From Acanthosepion pharaonis (lineage: Eukaryota > Mollusca > Cephalopoda > Sepiida > Sepiidae): 64,000 nucleotides of DNA. Made by a program: the position numbers and the translations under genes. This document shows positions 11,633-24,296 of this stretch, in pieces. The stretch's first letter is position 1; every line of letters begins with the position of its first letter. The stretch lies in contig CAHIKZ030002643.1 in the NCBI GenBank assembly GCA_903632075.3, positions 143,501 to 207,500 on the forward strand. Direction: 5' to 3'. Below the pieces are notes generated by a model. That model did no database searches. It saw only the letters and a list, made by a program, of their open reading frames with translations, and was not told the origin of the DNA.

Positions 11633-12639
11633 AGTATTCAGTGAAGTATGGTCATCAATCATAAAAAGTCCAGGTGGTGTTTTTGAAGCATGGTTTGAGA
11701 GTGGGGGTGGTGTAACGGGGAAGATAAAAAGAACTGGTTTTTTTGCATTTGTTTTCTATAATATGGATTTTTAATAAAGACGATTGTTTTGAAAATTAAA
11801 ATCAAATTAACATCACTGCTATATTCTAGTGCCAGTTCCTAGGATTTTTTTCCCCTACTTTCTTCTTACAAAGCTGCTAATGAAACATTCTGAAAAAATG
11901 AATTTGAAAAAAAAACAATGGTCTGCCATGTAGCCAAGAGAAAACAACTGATTGTTCTTTAGAAATCTCTAAAAAACATGAATATATAGCCACATGAATC
12001 AGACTAGCCATCAACACTCTTTCATGTTTGTCTGCCTGTAGCCATAACAACAACATAGCTAACCAGACACCTGCTGCTCATTTACATACAGGTGAAATGG
12101 ACTAGTCCTTTCAAGGGGAGATATGTTGGAATTCAAAACTCAATCACCAATGGAGGCTGGCAGAGGTGGGGTAGGAGTTCTTTTGACACAAACTTCAATA
12201 GGCCTACCTTCTGAGGCTGACAGCCCAAAGCAATCAACAATAACAACATCAGTAGCATACTCCCCAGAAGAAACAAATATTTGTGAAGGGCACACAAAAC
12301 AAAGAGAAAAATAATATGCTTACAAAAAAATACTTCTTGTAAAAAACTTTTCATCAAGATGCTATGAACAGTATATATATATATTTTCATGAATATGAAA
12401 GGATTATGATAAAAATAAGCAGACGTGTTTGTAATTTATTTAATCAAACATACTTCAGGAGAATTTGCTGCCTAAATATATGTGTGTGTGTATGATAAGA
12501 ACAACTAAGGTGAGAATAAGAAAAACATTACTGAAGGACACCAATTAGTGATTAATGCTAACAGACATACAGTTTTCTGTAGATATCCCAATATAAGGAA
12601 ATAACAAATTTGTGGAATCATTTAATAGACAGAAGCAAA

Positions 12640-12641
<2 letters not shown>

Positions 12642-12684
<43 letters not shown>
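12642..12684. repeat. (CA)n microsatellite
   Basis: About 21 CA units in the intron. Confidence 0.95.
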
Positions 12685-12688
<4 letters not shown>

Positions 12689-14289
12689 GTAAAAAAACAC
12701 AATACTTATTTTATTATCTAGTCCCACATCATAAATAGATGCTAGTGATATAGCAGTAGAGGTTGAACTTTCCCACCAATAACCCATAATTATTTATTTT
12801 ACTTTGTTACAGATAACAACTGAGAAGTAGCAACCTGTCTAAATGTTGTCCGACATGAAAGTATATATGAAGCAACACTTTGAATACTATAACGCAGAAA
12901 AAAATGCACCCAATGACATTCACTGATGCTTGCTAAACATTTATGGAGATTAAACAATGTCAATGAGCACAGTTAGGCAGTGGGTAGTGCATTTCAGCAG
13001 TAGCAATGGTAATGTATATGACAAGCCACATTCAGAGTGCCCTATACATGCTTTTGTCCATTGCTGGTAAAATGGTGATAACTATGTGGAAAAATAGTTT
13101 TGTAGCTGAAAACTTGCTGCATTCAACAGTGTTATTGTGCTCTGGGCCCCTACTGCATAAAGATGTAACAATTCCAGCAGAAAAGACAAAAAATGACAGT
13201 AATTAAATAATATAAATTTCAAATGACTTAGTTTACAAGAAATAAGGTAAATATGAATATAAGCAGAATTTCTTTAATCAACAGAGTGATAAGAATAAGA
13301 ATTACTTAAATAATAAAGAAAAAAACCCAAACAAAAAAACAATGCAAACATGCTCTCAATGTCAGTTACATTGAGAAGACATTTAGAAAATTTAAGGTTA
13401 ATAATTTTATTTTGAAAAGAAAAAAAATGTTAAAATAATCATCAGAAACCATTGAAATATTTGATTTTTTTTAAAATTATGAATTTACATTTCCAATATT
13501 TTCTTTCCATAAAAATAAAGCTAGACTTTAAATGCATCCTTTTTTTTATAGATGGAAAGTTATCGCACTTTTTAATAGCTATCAGGTAAATGAAAAACTT
13601 ACGAGTGTGATAGAAAGAAAAAAAAGGAGAGTGAAATCTGAAAACGGACAAATGAAATATCCCTGGTTGTAGATAGAATTTCAGAGAATGTGAGAAAAGA
13701 AAATACTTTTTGAATAAAACACTTGAAAATGATTTGCTAACAACAGTCAAATGAAAAATTTCAATTAAGGAGAACAATTTCCGATTATAATGATTAGCCA
13801 TGTCCTCACGGAAGTAACACACGAATAAAGGAGATGAAAACAAAAAAGGAGGAGAGAGAGAGAGACAGAAAGGTCAAAGGACAGAATGGTTAGGAAATTG
13901 GGCTCACAAAAGGAGGAGAGGTTAAATTCATTTAAATGTCAGCATTTAGTAGAGATGGAATTAGTAAACTGACTGACTCAAAATGAACAAAGATTATTTA
14001 TCAAATGAGGTTTGGATAAATAAAAAAAAAAAAAAAAAGAAAGAGAATGTAGTACAATGGAGAGAATTTAAAATGGCATTTTCTTTTCAAAACAAAAAAG
14101 AGTCTTAAAGAGGATGAAGCAGTCAAACAAAAAATTTCTACAATTATTTCCTTCAACTAAATGTTGATTATTAATACCATGGAGAAAAAAAAAACAACTA
14201 TAAAAAAGAAGAGAATTTACAAGTCAGTGAAAACCAGTGGAAATGATGACAAAGATTTTTTTCTACAAAAGGAAAAAGCAACTTGTTAT

Positions 14290-14512
14290 GATGTCAATTT
14301 GGGGTTAATAAAGACAAACGCCAAATAACATGTAACAATAAAATGGGGTTTATTCGGTTGGTAAGTTGGTACAAATATCGCCTGAGTAGTCTGTAACTAA
14401 CTCAGCCCAGAACTTCTTCTACACTGTCTTTTGACATGCCACTCTTTTACGTCCTTGTTTGTAGACGAGTTCATCTTCAAGAGGGGTGGTAGTTTCCTAC
14501 ACAACACAACTA
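14290..14512 (-). mobile_element. Possible LTR-like fragment
   Basis: On the minus strand a comparatively complex block (ctcttgaagatgaactcg...) runs into ccaaccgaataaaccccatt, an AATAAA in a setting like that at 11347. There is no coding region or second copy. The base composition differs from the surrounding A-rich intron. The identity is uncertain. Confidence 0.25.
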
Positions 14513-17302
14513 AAAAAAATGTAATAGAAAACTCTTAAATTTTGAAGACTTATTTAACAATGTCTTTTTCTTTTTAATAATTTTGCCCCAATCAAGGTGA
14601 TAGATAATGCCACTAAGATACAAGGTGTGTGTGTGTGGTGGTGGTGGTGGGGGGGGTTGAGTATCAGGAGTGAAAGAGAATGATAAGAGTGATGAGAGAG
14701 AACAATAAAAGAACAGGGTTCAGGAAAGCAGAAGATGGCAATTGATGTTGCATGGAAGCAAGAAACAGGAAGTGAGTTCCAGAGGCAAGAAGTGTGAAAA
14801 AAGATACTATTAGTTATAGAACTCTGCCTATTTAAACATTAAAATATGGAGTAGGCAATCTAGTAGTACACTTAAATTCATGCAGTCAGATAATTAGTGG
14901 AGAGCTAATTAGAACAATTGTCATGAAAATATTAATAGAAAAGATAGAGGGAAGCCACATAATATCATTTTGTGTATTTATGTGCATGCAAAGTTAAAAA
15001 AAAAAATTTTATAAATATTTTTTTCCCTGATATTTTATGGGGTCTATCTAAATATTTACTAAATGTTTGGCACAAGAACACAAGAAAAGAGTACCTCATA
15101 AATAGATCTCAAAGTTCAAAGAATCAGGTCATGAAAATTATGTTAATGTCTGTTTCCAGTCTCCTCTGAAGTAGTTTTAATGGATATGTAAACACTATCA
15201 GCTCAAGTTTTTTGCTCAGAAAAGGCAACAGCAGTCTATACCACCTTCTAAAGAATGTAAGCTGTCAAAGAAAATAACTTCTTGTGAGGTTGTGTATTTG
15301 AATTTCCAAAAATTATAAACTGAAGTATAAAAGATGAACAAGACAAAATTTAGCCAATAAAGAAATAAGATGAAGATTATTTTAGAGCTTGTGTGTGTTT
15401 TGGGGGGAGCATAAATACAAAAATAAATATAAAGAATAAATAAATTTGAGAAAATGACAGAAATAATGCAAGAAATGTTTATGAATTAATTAAATTTTCA
15501 TACATAAACATATATAAAGGTCACAATACCATCAACAACTATTGTTATTTATAATGACTAAACTTTATATTAGAGTTGTTATTGTTATTGTTTTGTTTTT
15601 TTATTCTAAAGAATGAAATCCTTGTTATTGGAAACTAGACAAATATTGTAAGCTTGGCTGATAGCAAAAATAAATTGGGAGTTATCAGTGAAGAGGCCAA
15701 GTAAGCAGCTAGGCTTAGAATGAGGAGTCACTTTGTTGAAGACTAAGGCAAAAGTTAGTTGTATACAATCTGACTTTCAACCATGGGTGCCTATGTTAGA
15801 CAACATATGCTCTCAGATTTTTGCTTAGAAAGGAAAAACCTGTATGCCTTAAGGAGAAATAATACATGGTGCTTTATTTTATCTGATAATGTGTTTGAAG
15901 TTTGAAGAAATGGAATTTGAAGAAATAATATGAGAGAAACATGTAGAGAAAACAGAAGTTTTCCAAGTAAAATATTGCCAAAATTTCTTCATTACAATTA
16001 GACACAAAAAGAAATTTATTTTCATAAAAAAATAAAAAAATGTTTGGTAAGATTTTTGGATGTGATCTAGGTAGAGAACTTTTAAGCAACCCACTCCCTG
16101 CAGGTGGGTGTGTGCACTTCACCCAAATGCCTCAGTTATACACATCATAAAACCTATGATCATTGAAAATGCCATTGAAGGATCCAATAAAGTTATATTG
16201 CAAATTTGCAGTTGTTCATAATTGTACAAATGAGCAATTCTTTGAAACAAGTAGATGATTCAGAATGTCTTTATAGCTAAGTTGTTATGATAAGAATAAC
16301 AGGTTGAATTTAGTTCTTATCAGTAGCTTAAAGACCATCAAATGAATACAAGAGCAACATTTGATTAGATGAGATCTGACAAGAGTGAAAATATTATACG
16401 ACTCTACTTCTCTGGGGGGTGGGGGTGAAAAAAAAAATAAAGAAAGCCTCAATATACTTTTGTGTGATGCTGAAAACTACTGTAGAAGTGAGTAATGATG
16501 ATTGTTGGAATCTGTAAAATAAATCAAGTCGATCAGTATCTCTCTTTCTTGAAGTGTTCTGCATGGCTAGCCATTGATGGAAGAACTCAGTGGCAATAGG
16601 ACAGCTCCTCAACTCAAAGTCAGCAATCAAGTAGGAGTAATAAAATTGGGCATTGGAGACCAACAGATGGATGCAAATGAAAATCAATAGCTGAACAACA
16701 TCAGACTGTTGTCTCGACCTGAAAGACTTGATACTGTCTTTAACATCAGATCACAAACAGATTTCTTATAAATAATGGTTACTAGGATATTGGCACTCTA
16801 TTCGAAGAAGATAAGGGATGAGGGGTATTCAAACGGATCAAATCTTTAGTCAAATACAAAAATAACAGAAATATACAAGAGCAGAGTTTCAAATAAAATA
16901 CAAATTTTTATAAACAAATATCCAACATTAAGGAAAAACCTATTAGGCAGTTTTAATATTCTTCATGCAATGCTTTTATGATTGTCACAAAAGAAACTGA
17001 GATGAAGCCCTCAACACATCAGGTTTCTGTGAAAGAAGTTCTTATTGAATCCTGTTTGTCTCATGAAAAAATGTTACCAGTTGCCAAACCTCTTTATAAG
17101 CAAACAAAAGAAAATTTATTCAAAAAAATGTGCATAACTAAGAAAATGGATTCTTTTCCAAGATATTTATTGTACAGACAATATCAAATTTGGATATATA
17201 ATGTTGGTTTAAGATACATTTTGCTTTTAAAAGCACAGGTTATTCTATGTTACTTTTTGGTAATAATTAAACAAGGGATCTGTCTATATTTCTGAGATGA
17301 GG

Positions 17303-17556
17303 TATTATGTACATTATTCAGACTATTGTCTTCATCCTTGTCGTCATATTTATTACAACGTTTCAGCCATTTATTTCGCTCACTGGGGTAGACTGTTCTA
17401 GTTCCACATGCCATGTTTAATGGATCTCAGTTTTCAGTTATCTCCTGTTAATTTCCCTCTGAAAGTTCTCCACTGCCTTAGCCAGGTATTGAACTCACAC
17501 TCTGTGGGTCCTGTCACTGGATCTAACTAACGCCTTTATCCACTGTGCCATGTGTC
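17303..17556 (-). mobile_element. tRNA-derived SINE, left copy of a head-to-head pair
   Basis: On the minus strand the element begins with cacatggcacagtggataaa (A-box-like) and has gtgagttcaatacctggc (B-box-like). It runs through ctgaaacgttgtaataaata to ...gaagacaatagtctgaataatg. The 3' body is shared with the plus-strand copy immediately to the right. The head is a SINE promoter rather than a functional tRNA. Confidence 0.75.
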
Positions 17557-17596
17557 CACATGGCACAGTGGATAAAGGCGTTAGTTAGATCCAGTG
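17515..17596. repeat. Perfect 40-bp inverted repeat with 2-bp spacer
   Basis: The arm 17515-17554 is the exact reverse complement of 17557-17596, with only TC between them. It is formed by the heads of the two opposed SINEs. It could extrude as a cruciform in DNA, or fold as a long hairpin in the unspliced Hipk transcript. Confidence 0.97.
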
Positions 17597-17723
17597 AGCG
17601 AAATAATGGGTTCAGTTCGACATACCAACCACCTGCAGAAGTCCGAAAGTGTACAATGGCCGAAATGTTGTAATAAATATGGCGACAAAGCTGAAGACAA
17701 TAGTCAGAATAATGTAAATAATC
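17557..17723 (+). mobile_element. tRNA-derived SINE, right copy of a head-to-head pair
   Basis: This starts with the same cacatggcacagtggataaa head and continues with gggttcagttcgacatacc (B-box-like). It ends with cgaaatgttgtaataaata and gaagacaatagtcagaataa, as in the left copy. It is about 85 bp shorter than that copy, lacking part of the middle, so it may be an internally deleted or template-switched copy. Confidence 0.75.
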
Positions 17724-18258
17724 AAAAAAGGGAATAATAAAAACTATGAAAATATAAAGCTATTTCATTTTCTCTCTTTCCCTTTTCAGGTTAAATAAAT
17801 TATTTTTATGAGAAACTATCTTAATATTGTTGTAATTTGCAAAAAGCCAACACAAAGAGTTTGAATCTCTTTCTAAATGGTAAAATGTTTGATAGTGCAA
17901 GTGAGCAGAATAGAGCTTTCAAAATATTGGCAGTCACTAACCTTCTCAAGTTCCAGCTCTTTGCTTCCTGACACCTAATAGCAAGAATTCCAGGATGTAA
18001 CAGCTTGCACAATAAAAAGAGAATAACAAGCTAGCCAGAGAGAAGCCATCTTGTTTGTTTTGCCTGTGCAAACATACCTTACATCCAAGTCTCAGATATC
18101 AGAGCAAGGTCAACTAGACAAGAACAAATAGTAGAGACTACTGGCTTTTCTTAACACACACAAAAAATTCCTTACTTATCAAGATTTTTTTTTTTTTTTT
18201 AAATTATATTCAATATATAATCCAACAGTTATTGTACTTGATGAAACTGGAATGGATG

Positions 18259-18260
<2 letters not shown>

Positions 18261-18293
<33 letters not shown>
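18261..18293. repeat. Poly(T) run
   Basis: About 33 T in a row, with a shorter T run near 18187. Confidence 0.9.
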
Positions 18294-21104
18294 AGAAAAT
18301 TTGAAGCCAGATGATAGATCATTAACAGATATCAAAACTTCAAACTCAAAACTACGGGACAAATAGAAATTGGTATATATTGTGAAATGGTTTTATACTA
18401 AACTTGAAGGTGAGTTTCATAACAACTTAGCTATAAAAACATTCTGAATCAGAAGAGTTTTATCAGATGGTTTCTTTTTTCTTTTTCAAGTGAATTTCTT
18501 TTTTAAAAAGACATTTTTAATAATGTCCAAAAATTATGAACAATTTTAAGTATTTAAAGCTATAATATGATTACAGGGTAAAAAAAAAGGACCTATTTTA
18601 TTAAGGTTATCACTGTTGAGATGACAGACTACATTGATTTACAATGAGCAACTGCTGAGTGAGCAAAGCAAAGGTTGGTCTACAAACAGCCATAGCCATC
18701 ATGGTAAATTTATAGACAAACATAATAAGAATGAGTTTTACTGAAGATATCTACCAACCAGTGTTAATTTTCTTAGTTGTAGTAACAAGAGAAATGCTGG
18801 CAAAGAGTCAGAGGCATTAGATGAGTGACATACTGAAATGAAAACGTCATATACCAATATTAGACAGGCAGTTTTATGTCAAGCGTGATGATTTGCGATA
18901 CAAGTACATCTGTTGGCACAATAGGTAAGCAGAAGGTACATCAGTTACAATAAAAACACAATCATTTTCATGTTGATAAAATTCTCTTCTAGAATTGATT
19001 TCATAAAAAGAAAAATAAATGAAAAGGATAATAAATTCCAGAGCATTAATAATGAATAGTTTTCTAAGAAATAGGTTGATATGAGGATGGTAATATCTGA
19101 AAATGTATTTATTCCTAGAGATGAATATATGTAAAAACAAGTAATACAAACAAACAAGTAAAAAAAAAAAAATATATAACTTATAAATTATATAATGTTG
19201 TAAAAAAATTTCAATCTTATGAAAAATAAACAAAAGGCTTCCTTTAAACCAGAAAAACCTATTAGGAAATAAATTTTGATTTTAAGTGAACAACATCTAA
19301 ATTATCAACTCTGTGTGTGAGGGTGGGGGTAAAGGATTGTTTTTGAATCCTAAAATTGATGTGACATTTACAAAAATAGTTTTAAGAGGCTAAAACAAAA
19401 TAAACTTCTTATAAATATATATTATTATTTCATATACAAGAAAATAACTATATGCTAGATTTTCCATACTTCCAATTGTATAATTTCAATAAAATTCAAA
19501 TATTAAAGCATGATCACCTTGAATTGTACAACAATGTCAAGCCACACACACTAGACTAAATCCCCTTTGAAAGCAAAGGTGTGGAAATTAAGCCTAAACA
19601 TAACAATGGCAATTTCTAATATAATCTGATCAAAATCTAAGCTTGAAAGAGCAACAGAAAGATGGTGTAAAGACTTCACCTGACATAAGCTAGCAACCTT
19701 ATCAATAGTCATAGATAGACAAAAATCAATCAATATAATTTGGTTATACAGGCCAAAAGCTAACAAGTCTCAACCACCAAGCAGAAAGGTGTGCTTGAGT
19801 GTAGCTGTAGAGAAAACAGCCAAATTTCATCCTGAGCAGTTCAGCAGAAGCAGAATGTACCTGTTCATTTGTGCTTAAAGGATTCTAGCTAAGAAGCACC
19901 CAGCCTATTATATAGTCGAACGAAGTTTTAAAAAAAAAACAAAAAACAAAATAACAAAAATCAGTGGCCCAACTGATGATGGGGACATGCTGGTTAAAGC
20001 CTATGACCAGATAACAAAGGAATTGAGAAAGAATTCTTGAAAGTTTTTCTTTGTAGTTATTCTTAAACAATAACTTGTATAAATAAGTATATAAAAACAT
20101 GAGTGGAGGGAATTTTATGAAATTTTTATAAAAAGTATCATGAAATAAATGATAATCTTAATAGTTTAAGAATCTAAAAGATAATGAAACAAAAACAAAA
20201 AAAAATGACAAAATGTAGTGGAATGTTTCAATAGAAACTAGACAGTCTTAAATTGCAATATTTTTGCTCTTGTAAAAAATTGGTTTTGGTCAATCCACAT
20301 CAAAGAGGCAAAAATGAACTTTTCATGTGTGAAATTTATTTTAAAAGCACAACTAAAAACAGAATAGCATTTATATACTAAAAAGATGCTAATTAAATTT
20401 AACTCATTGTGATATTGCAGAGAATTGTGTATTGTAGACTAAAAATGATTTAAATTCTTGGTTAAAAATTCAGATCTAGTGTTTAATAAATTTATAATCT
20501 GGAGTTATTTTTTAATTTGGATTTTTAAAAACAGTCAACAAGAAACTGAATAGAAATCTTATGCCAAGCAACCTAGGTGAAAATCTTTTTTTCAGCTTTT
20601 TACAATATAGCCAAAGATTTTACTTTATGGCTATTGTTGTAAGAGGGAAGAAAAAATAATTTGAAATTGGTTATATTGGGTGGAAAACAGGATGCAAGTG
20701 ACAGATGGCAAATACTTGCTTAAAAAAATTAGTTTACACATGCATTATATTTATGTATAAGAAGTTAACTCTCAATAATATCAATTATCAATACAGCCAC
20801 AATGTGCTGACTATCCAGAAATTTAAAAAAAAAAAAAACCCAAAAAAGACACACATTTCAGTTAAACAAAAAATCCTTTGTAATGGCTAATAGATTAGTC
20901 AAATGTACAGATCCACAGATCATTTGGGCACTCTTTACACACAAAGTGCAGAAAAGAAATCACTTGTATGAATGCAAGAAAAATTTAAAAAACAAAAAGA
21001 AACTAAAAATGAAATTGGCTAGACTATATACCCCAAAACATATTTAAACACAATCAAATTTTTTAATTCTCAGTGTCCTCTTTTCTGCATCAACATAAAC
21101 ATCA

Positions 21105-21142
21105 CTTTAGCCTGATGAAGTCTTAAGGGACAATACATACCA
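21105..21142 (+). ncRNA. Decayed hammerhead-like motif
   Basis: CCTGATGAAGTCTTAAGGGAC has a perfect CTGATGA at 21112-21118 and a stem-II-like GTCTTAAGGGAC. The following GAAAC is changed to AATAC, so catalysis would be lost. It resembles the better motif at 63438-63462. Confidence 0.3.
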
Positions 21143-21234
21143 CACAAAACCTTTTCCCCACTTTGTCATAGATCTCTTTTATATATAAAATATACATACA
21201 CGCACACACATATTTTAATAAATATACATATTTT

Positions 21235-21300
21235 TCCTCACCGGTAGCACAACTCAGAGTTTCATGCACAATGCAATCTTCAGGTGCTGAGCTAAGACTG
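21235..21300 (-). ncRNA. Hammerhead-like motif in a dispersed repeat
   Basis: On the minus strand, CTGAAGA (21283-21277) is followed by a TGCA...TGCA stem and GAAAC (21263-21259), then tctgagttgtgctaccgg. The same layout recurs on the plus strand at 24918-24943. The CTGANGA/stem II/GAAAC order is that of a hammerhead core. The outer stems were not demonstrated. Confidence 0.35.
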
Positions 21301-21556
21301 TTACATAATTTAAATTTTGTTAAATACATCTGGTTAGAGCATTGATGAGTCAGTCTGTATTTTATACAGGGATTGTTGTATTTTTTTTTGTTTGTTATAT
21401 TAGGGTAATAAGTAACTTTATGTAAAGAAAAAAAATTAGCTGGCTGGTATACAAGCATTGGGTATATTGAAGATAATGAGAAAATGAAGTGAACATTGTC
21501 AGCACACAACATCATTTCTGATGGCTAAACTGATCAAATAGAAATTCAGAACTTAC

Positions 21557-22671
21557 CTGTAATATCTTGATTGCAGGTATGTTGAGCAAACTGCTTTAGA
21601 AACATGGCTAGCAGATCCAAAATCAATAACTTTCACTCGATATGGAAAGCGAACGGGGTCCACCAACATAATATTTTCAGGTTTAAGGTCTGCATGGATT
21701 AGACCTAAGTTCTTTAATTTTAGTAGGGCAGTCAGAACTTGCTGAGTTATGGGACGGATGTACTTTAATGGGAGGGGTTGAAACTTATTCTGCTTTAAGA
21801 AATCATACAAATTCTGTTCAAGCATTTCAAAAACCAAGCATGTGTGATTCTTATGCTGGAAGCACTCGTATGCGCGTACAAAATTGAACTCGTCGGCATT
21901 CTCCTGACTGAGCCGTGACAGAATGCTGACTTCAATTTGTCCCTGTCGAGCATAAGAGGGATGGTTTTTAAGGATCTTAATGGCAACAATTTCACTGGTC
22001 CCCTTTTTCCAACATTTGACCACTTGTCCAAAAGTCCCTCGTCCCAAGAACTCGAGCACTTCATAGGCACTAGACATGGAGTACAAGACTTCATGCTGCA
22101 CCAACTGGTAGTCACCATCATTGTTGGACGAATTGGTGTTCTTTGATGTGGTGGTGGTAGTGGTGGTGGTGGCTGTGGTGGTGGTGGTGGTCGTATTATT
22201 CTCATCCTCACTGGAAACCGCCTGCGCCTCTGTAAGCTGCATCGGGGCATCAATTAGCTCTTCACTTTTACGTTTCAAACCACATCGCTGGTAGTTAGTT
22301 TCTTGGCGTTTTATTTGAGACGACGATGAGGCTGATGTGATGAAAGTGTTTGTCGTTGACAGGTGATGGGTGGAGGAAGGATGCCGATTGTTGATGAAGT
22401 CTCCATAATCGTTGTGGCTGCCACCATTGCGGTGACTGTATGGTAAGATACAAGCAGTCTGAGGAGGAGGCAAATCGTTTGTGTGCAAAGTATTTGATGT
22501 GCTATGCGGACTTGGGTGTGTACTTGAGGTTGCAGCAACATGAGCAGCGACGGATGACGACGAAGGGCCATGAACTACATGCTGGCCATAGGGGGAGACT
22601 TCAAGTTTGATTTTTTTTGAATTACTGAACACACTGATCTTTGTGCTATAATTCTGGGGGGCAGCTTGCAT
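21557..22671 (-). CDS. Hipk: Homeodomain-interacting protein kinase, first coding exon (residues 1-372)
   Basis: This exon encodes the N-terminus and the first two thirds of the kinase domain of a HIPK-family nuclear Ser/Thr kinase (DYRK/CMGC group), which phosphorylates transcription factors and co-repressors. Seen: an IKLE SUMO consensus at 21-24, in the place of the N-terminal HIPK2 SUMO site; a YQRCGLKRKSEE block at 127-138, conserved in HIPKs; a Thr-rich run at 160-175; the Gly loop LGRGTFGQVV at 209-218; VAIK Lys232; alpha-C Glu247; the catalytic loop IHADLKPEN with Asp328 (HAD, usual for HIPK); DFG at 350-352; and the activation loop STY with Tyr365. The start is secure: an in-frame TAA lies at 22678-22680, only two codons before the ATG. 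The donor is ACAG|GTAAGT at 21556-21551. The last codon (Arg372) is split 2+1 with the next exon. Identification is near certain; which vertebrate HIPK it corresponds to cannot be said. Confidence 0.96.
22147..22194 (-). repeat. In-frame ACN (Thr) trinucleotide repeat inside Hipk
   Basis: Codons for residues 160-175 are almost all ACC/ACT/ACA, encoding Thr with one Ala at 167. They sit in the acidic, low-complexity linker between the KRKSEE block and the kinase domain. Such a run is prone to length change by slippage. The frame is kept, so alleles would differ by whole residues. Confidence 0.85.
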
Positions 22672-22688
22672 CAGTATTTAGGGGTAGC
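22672..22688 (-). other. Hipk: Hipk 5'UTR remnant and splice acceptor before the start codon
   Basis: On the minus strand a pyrimidine-rich tract (TTTCTTTTTTCTTTTCC) ends in AG at 22690-22689. Seventeen bases then precede the ATG and include the in-frame stop TAA at 22680-22678. This shows that a non-coding exon must be spliced on from further upstream (higher coordinates), as in other HIPK genes whose first exon is untranslated. Confidence 0.8.
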
Positions 22689-22744
22689 CTGGAAAAGAAA
22701 AAAGAAATCTGAATTATATCAACTGAAAGGTAAAAGTTATTACA

Positions 22745-22861
22745 GAAAAAAAAAAAAAAAAAAAAAACCAAAACAAAAAAAATTGAAAAAAAAAAAAAAA
22801 CCAAAACAAAAAATTGAAAAAGAAAAAAAAAAAAAAAAAAAAATTGAAAAAAAAAAAAAAA

Positions 22862-22900
<39 letters not shown>
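22745..22900. repeat. A-rich low-complexity tract
   Basis: About 155 bp is almost all A, with scattered CC and TTG interruptions, immediately upstream of the acceptor of the first coding exon. On the minus strand it is a very long T-rich tract that extends the pyrimidine tract. Lysine-rich or Phe-rich frames across it are not genes. Confidence 0.9.
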
Positions 22901-24257
22901 AGTTTATGAATACATATTAAAATTGAATTCTAAACTCTTGGTCCAAGGCATTTAATCTCAAACAATGTCAATTTTTTTAAAAAAATAAAATTTAAAAAAT
23001 TGATTTATCTGTTATGAGTGAAATAAAAAAAAATATGAAACTAAACTGAGAAACAAGAATGAGGGGGGTATTTTTGTTTTTCATTAAAAAATATGGCAAG
23101 GACAAAAGGAAAATGTATTAAGACAAGGAAGGAATGTTTTTAGTCAGTTAATTGCCAGACACTATGTTTTTAAAAATTGTACATTTTGCTGCTAGTATTT
23201 TGGACAGTGTTGTCTGAATTTTTATTTGTTATTATTAAGATAATAGTAGGTAGTTTATTTGTCTGTTCAGTAATGGAAGAAAAATGCTGGAATATCAACA
23301 ATCAGATTGTTTTTAGAGGTTAAATAGCTTGAAATGCAACCTATTTTCAGCTGAAATAACTTTTAACCAATTCAAATATTTATTTATTTAGGTTTGGTTT
23401 TATCATTGAAGAAATAGATACTTAATTTCAAGCAAATAAGGAGTACATTATCAAAAGAATTTTTTTAAAAATTTGAATTTTTCAAGGAACTGTTAAATGG
23501 GTCTGAGGCACAATGTACACTTTAAGCTCTCTCTTACATACATACATAAATTATATATAAAGGTGTGGACAGGAGCTTTCCCTAATCATTTCTTGAAGAT
23601 AAATATTTAAAAAGTCTATAAAGGCAAGGTTTCAATGTCTGGAGATTTTCATCAAATTTGGGGAGAAAGAAGTAGGGGGGAATGATTAAAAACAATGGAT
23701 TGCAGAAATATAGAATAAGCATGCAAAATGGCTTGCAGTATTGATTAATCAGTATTAGAACATTTACAAGTGAAAATGTCAATCATAGGAAGTGGTACAA
23801 TTCTTCTTATAAAGGAAGAAAAGAAAGGAAAACATGGGAAGCAAACAAGTAGAAAATGATAAGCATTCCGAATTCACTAATAAAAAAATAAATAAATAAA
23901 TAAATGAGCATCTGCCTTTACAAAAAAAGGTAAAAAAAAAAAAAGATTCTTTGACCAATTTATAAAACAAATTTCCATATTTTGAGGGCATATGCAAGAG
24001 ACATTTTTTTCATCTTCCCACCTCATAAATGAATGAAAATATTCTGCCACCCAAATGTTTGCTCAGATGCTGCAAAAGCACCAGTACCTGTACCTATTCT
24101 AACTTGATAATACTGAAATATTATATAGAAAAATGTCTATATCATAAAAAAATATTCTCTAAAAAAATGATTTCATGTTTAAAGTACTATTTTGTATTTA
24201 AATTTCATTTTTACTACTATTCACTAAGACAAAAAAAAACAAAAAAACAAAATGATA

Positions 24258-24258
<1 letters not shown>

Positions 24259-24294
<36 letters not shown>
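24259..24294. repeat. (GT)n-(AT)n microsatellite
   Basis: About 7 GT units are followed by about 11 TA units. Confidence 0.9.

Positions 24295-24296
<2 letters not shown>

Larger units (their letters stand above)
6109..21556 (-). other. Hipk intron 2 (15.4 kb)
   Basis: The intron is bounded by donor GTAAGT at 21556 and acceptor AG at 6109. Apart from the mobile elements listed separately, it is AT-rich non-coding sequence. No additional kinase-like exon was seen and none is needed, because the flanking exons join in frame. Confidence 0.85.

Noticed and set aside
13442..13843. 133-codon minus-strand frame
   Set aside because: Phe/Lys/Ser-biased composition in AT-rich intron, no motif, no splice logic.
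16394..16687. 97-codon minus-strand frame
   Set aside because: Somewhat protein-like but with no recognisable motif, no splice context and no second copy. Not enough to call.
17557..17640. Possible functional tRNA gene
   Set aside because: A- and B-box-like words are present, but no complete cloverleaf; the shared body with the neighbouring copy shows it is a SINE.
21795..22571. Alternative-frame ORFs overlapping the first Hipk exon
   Set aside because: They are shadow frames of the kinase exon, which has unmistakable motifs in its own frame.
22646..22920. Lys-rich plus-strand and Phe-rich minus-strand frames
   Set aside because: They are artefacts of the A-rich tract next to the Hipk splice acceptor.
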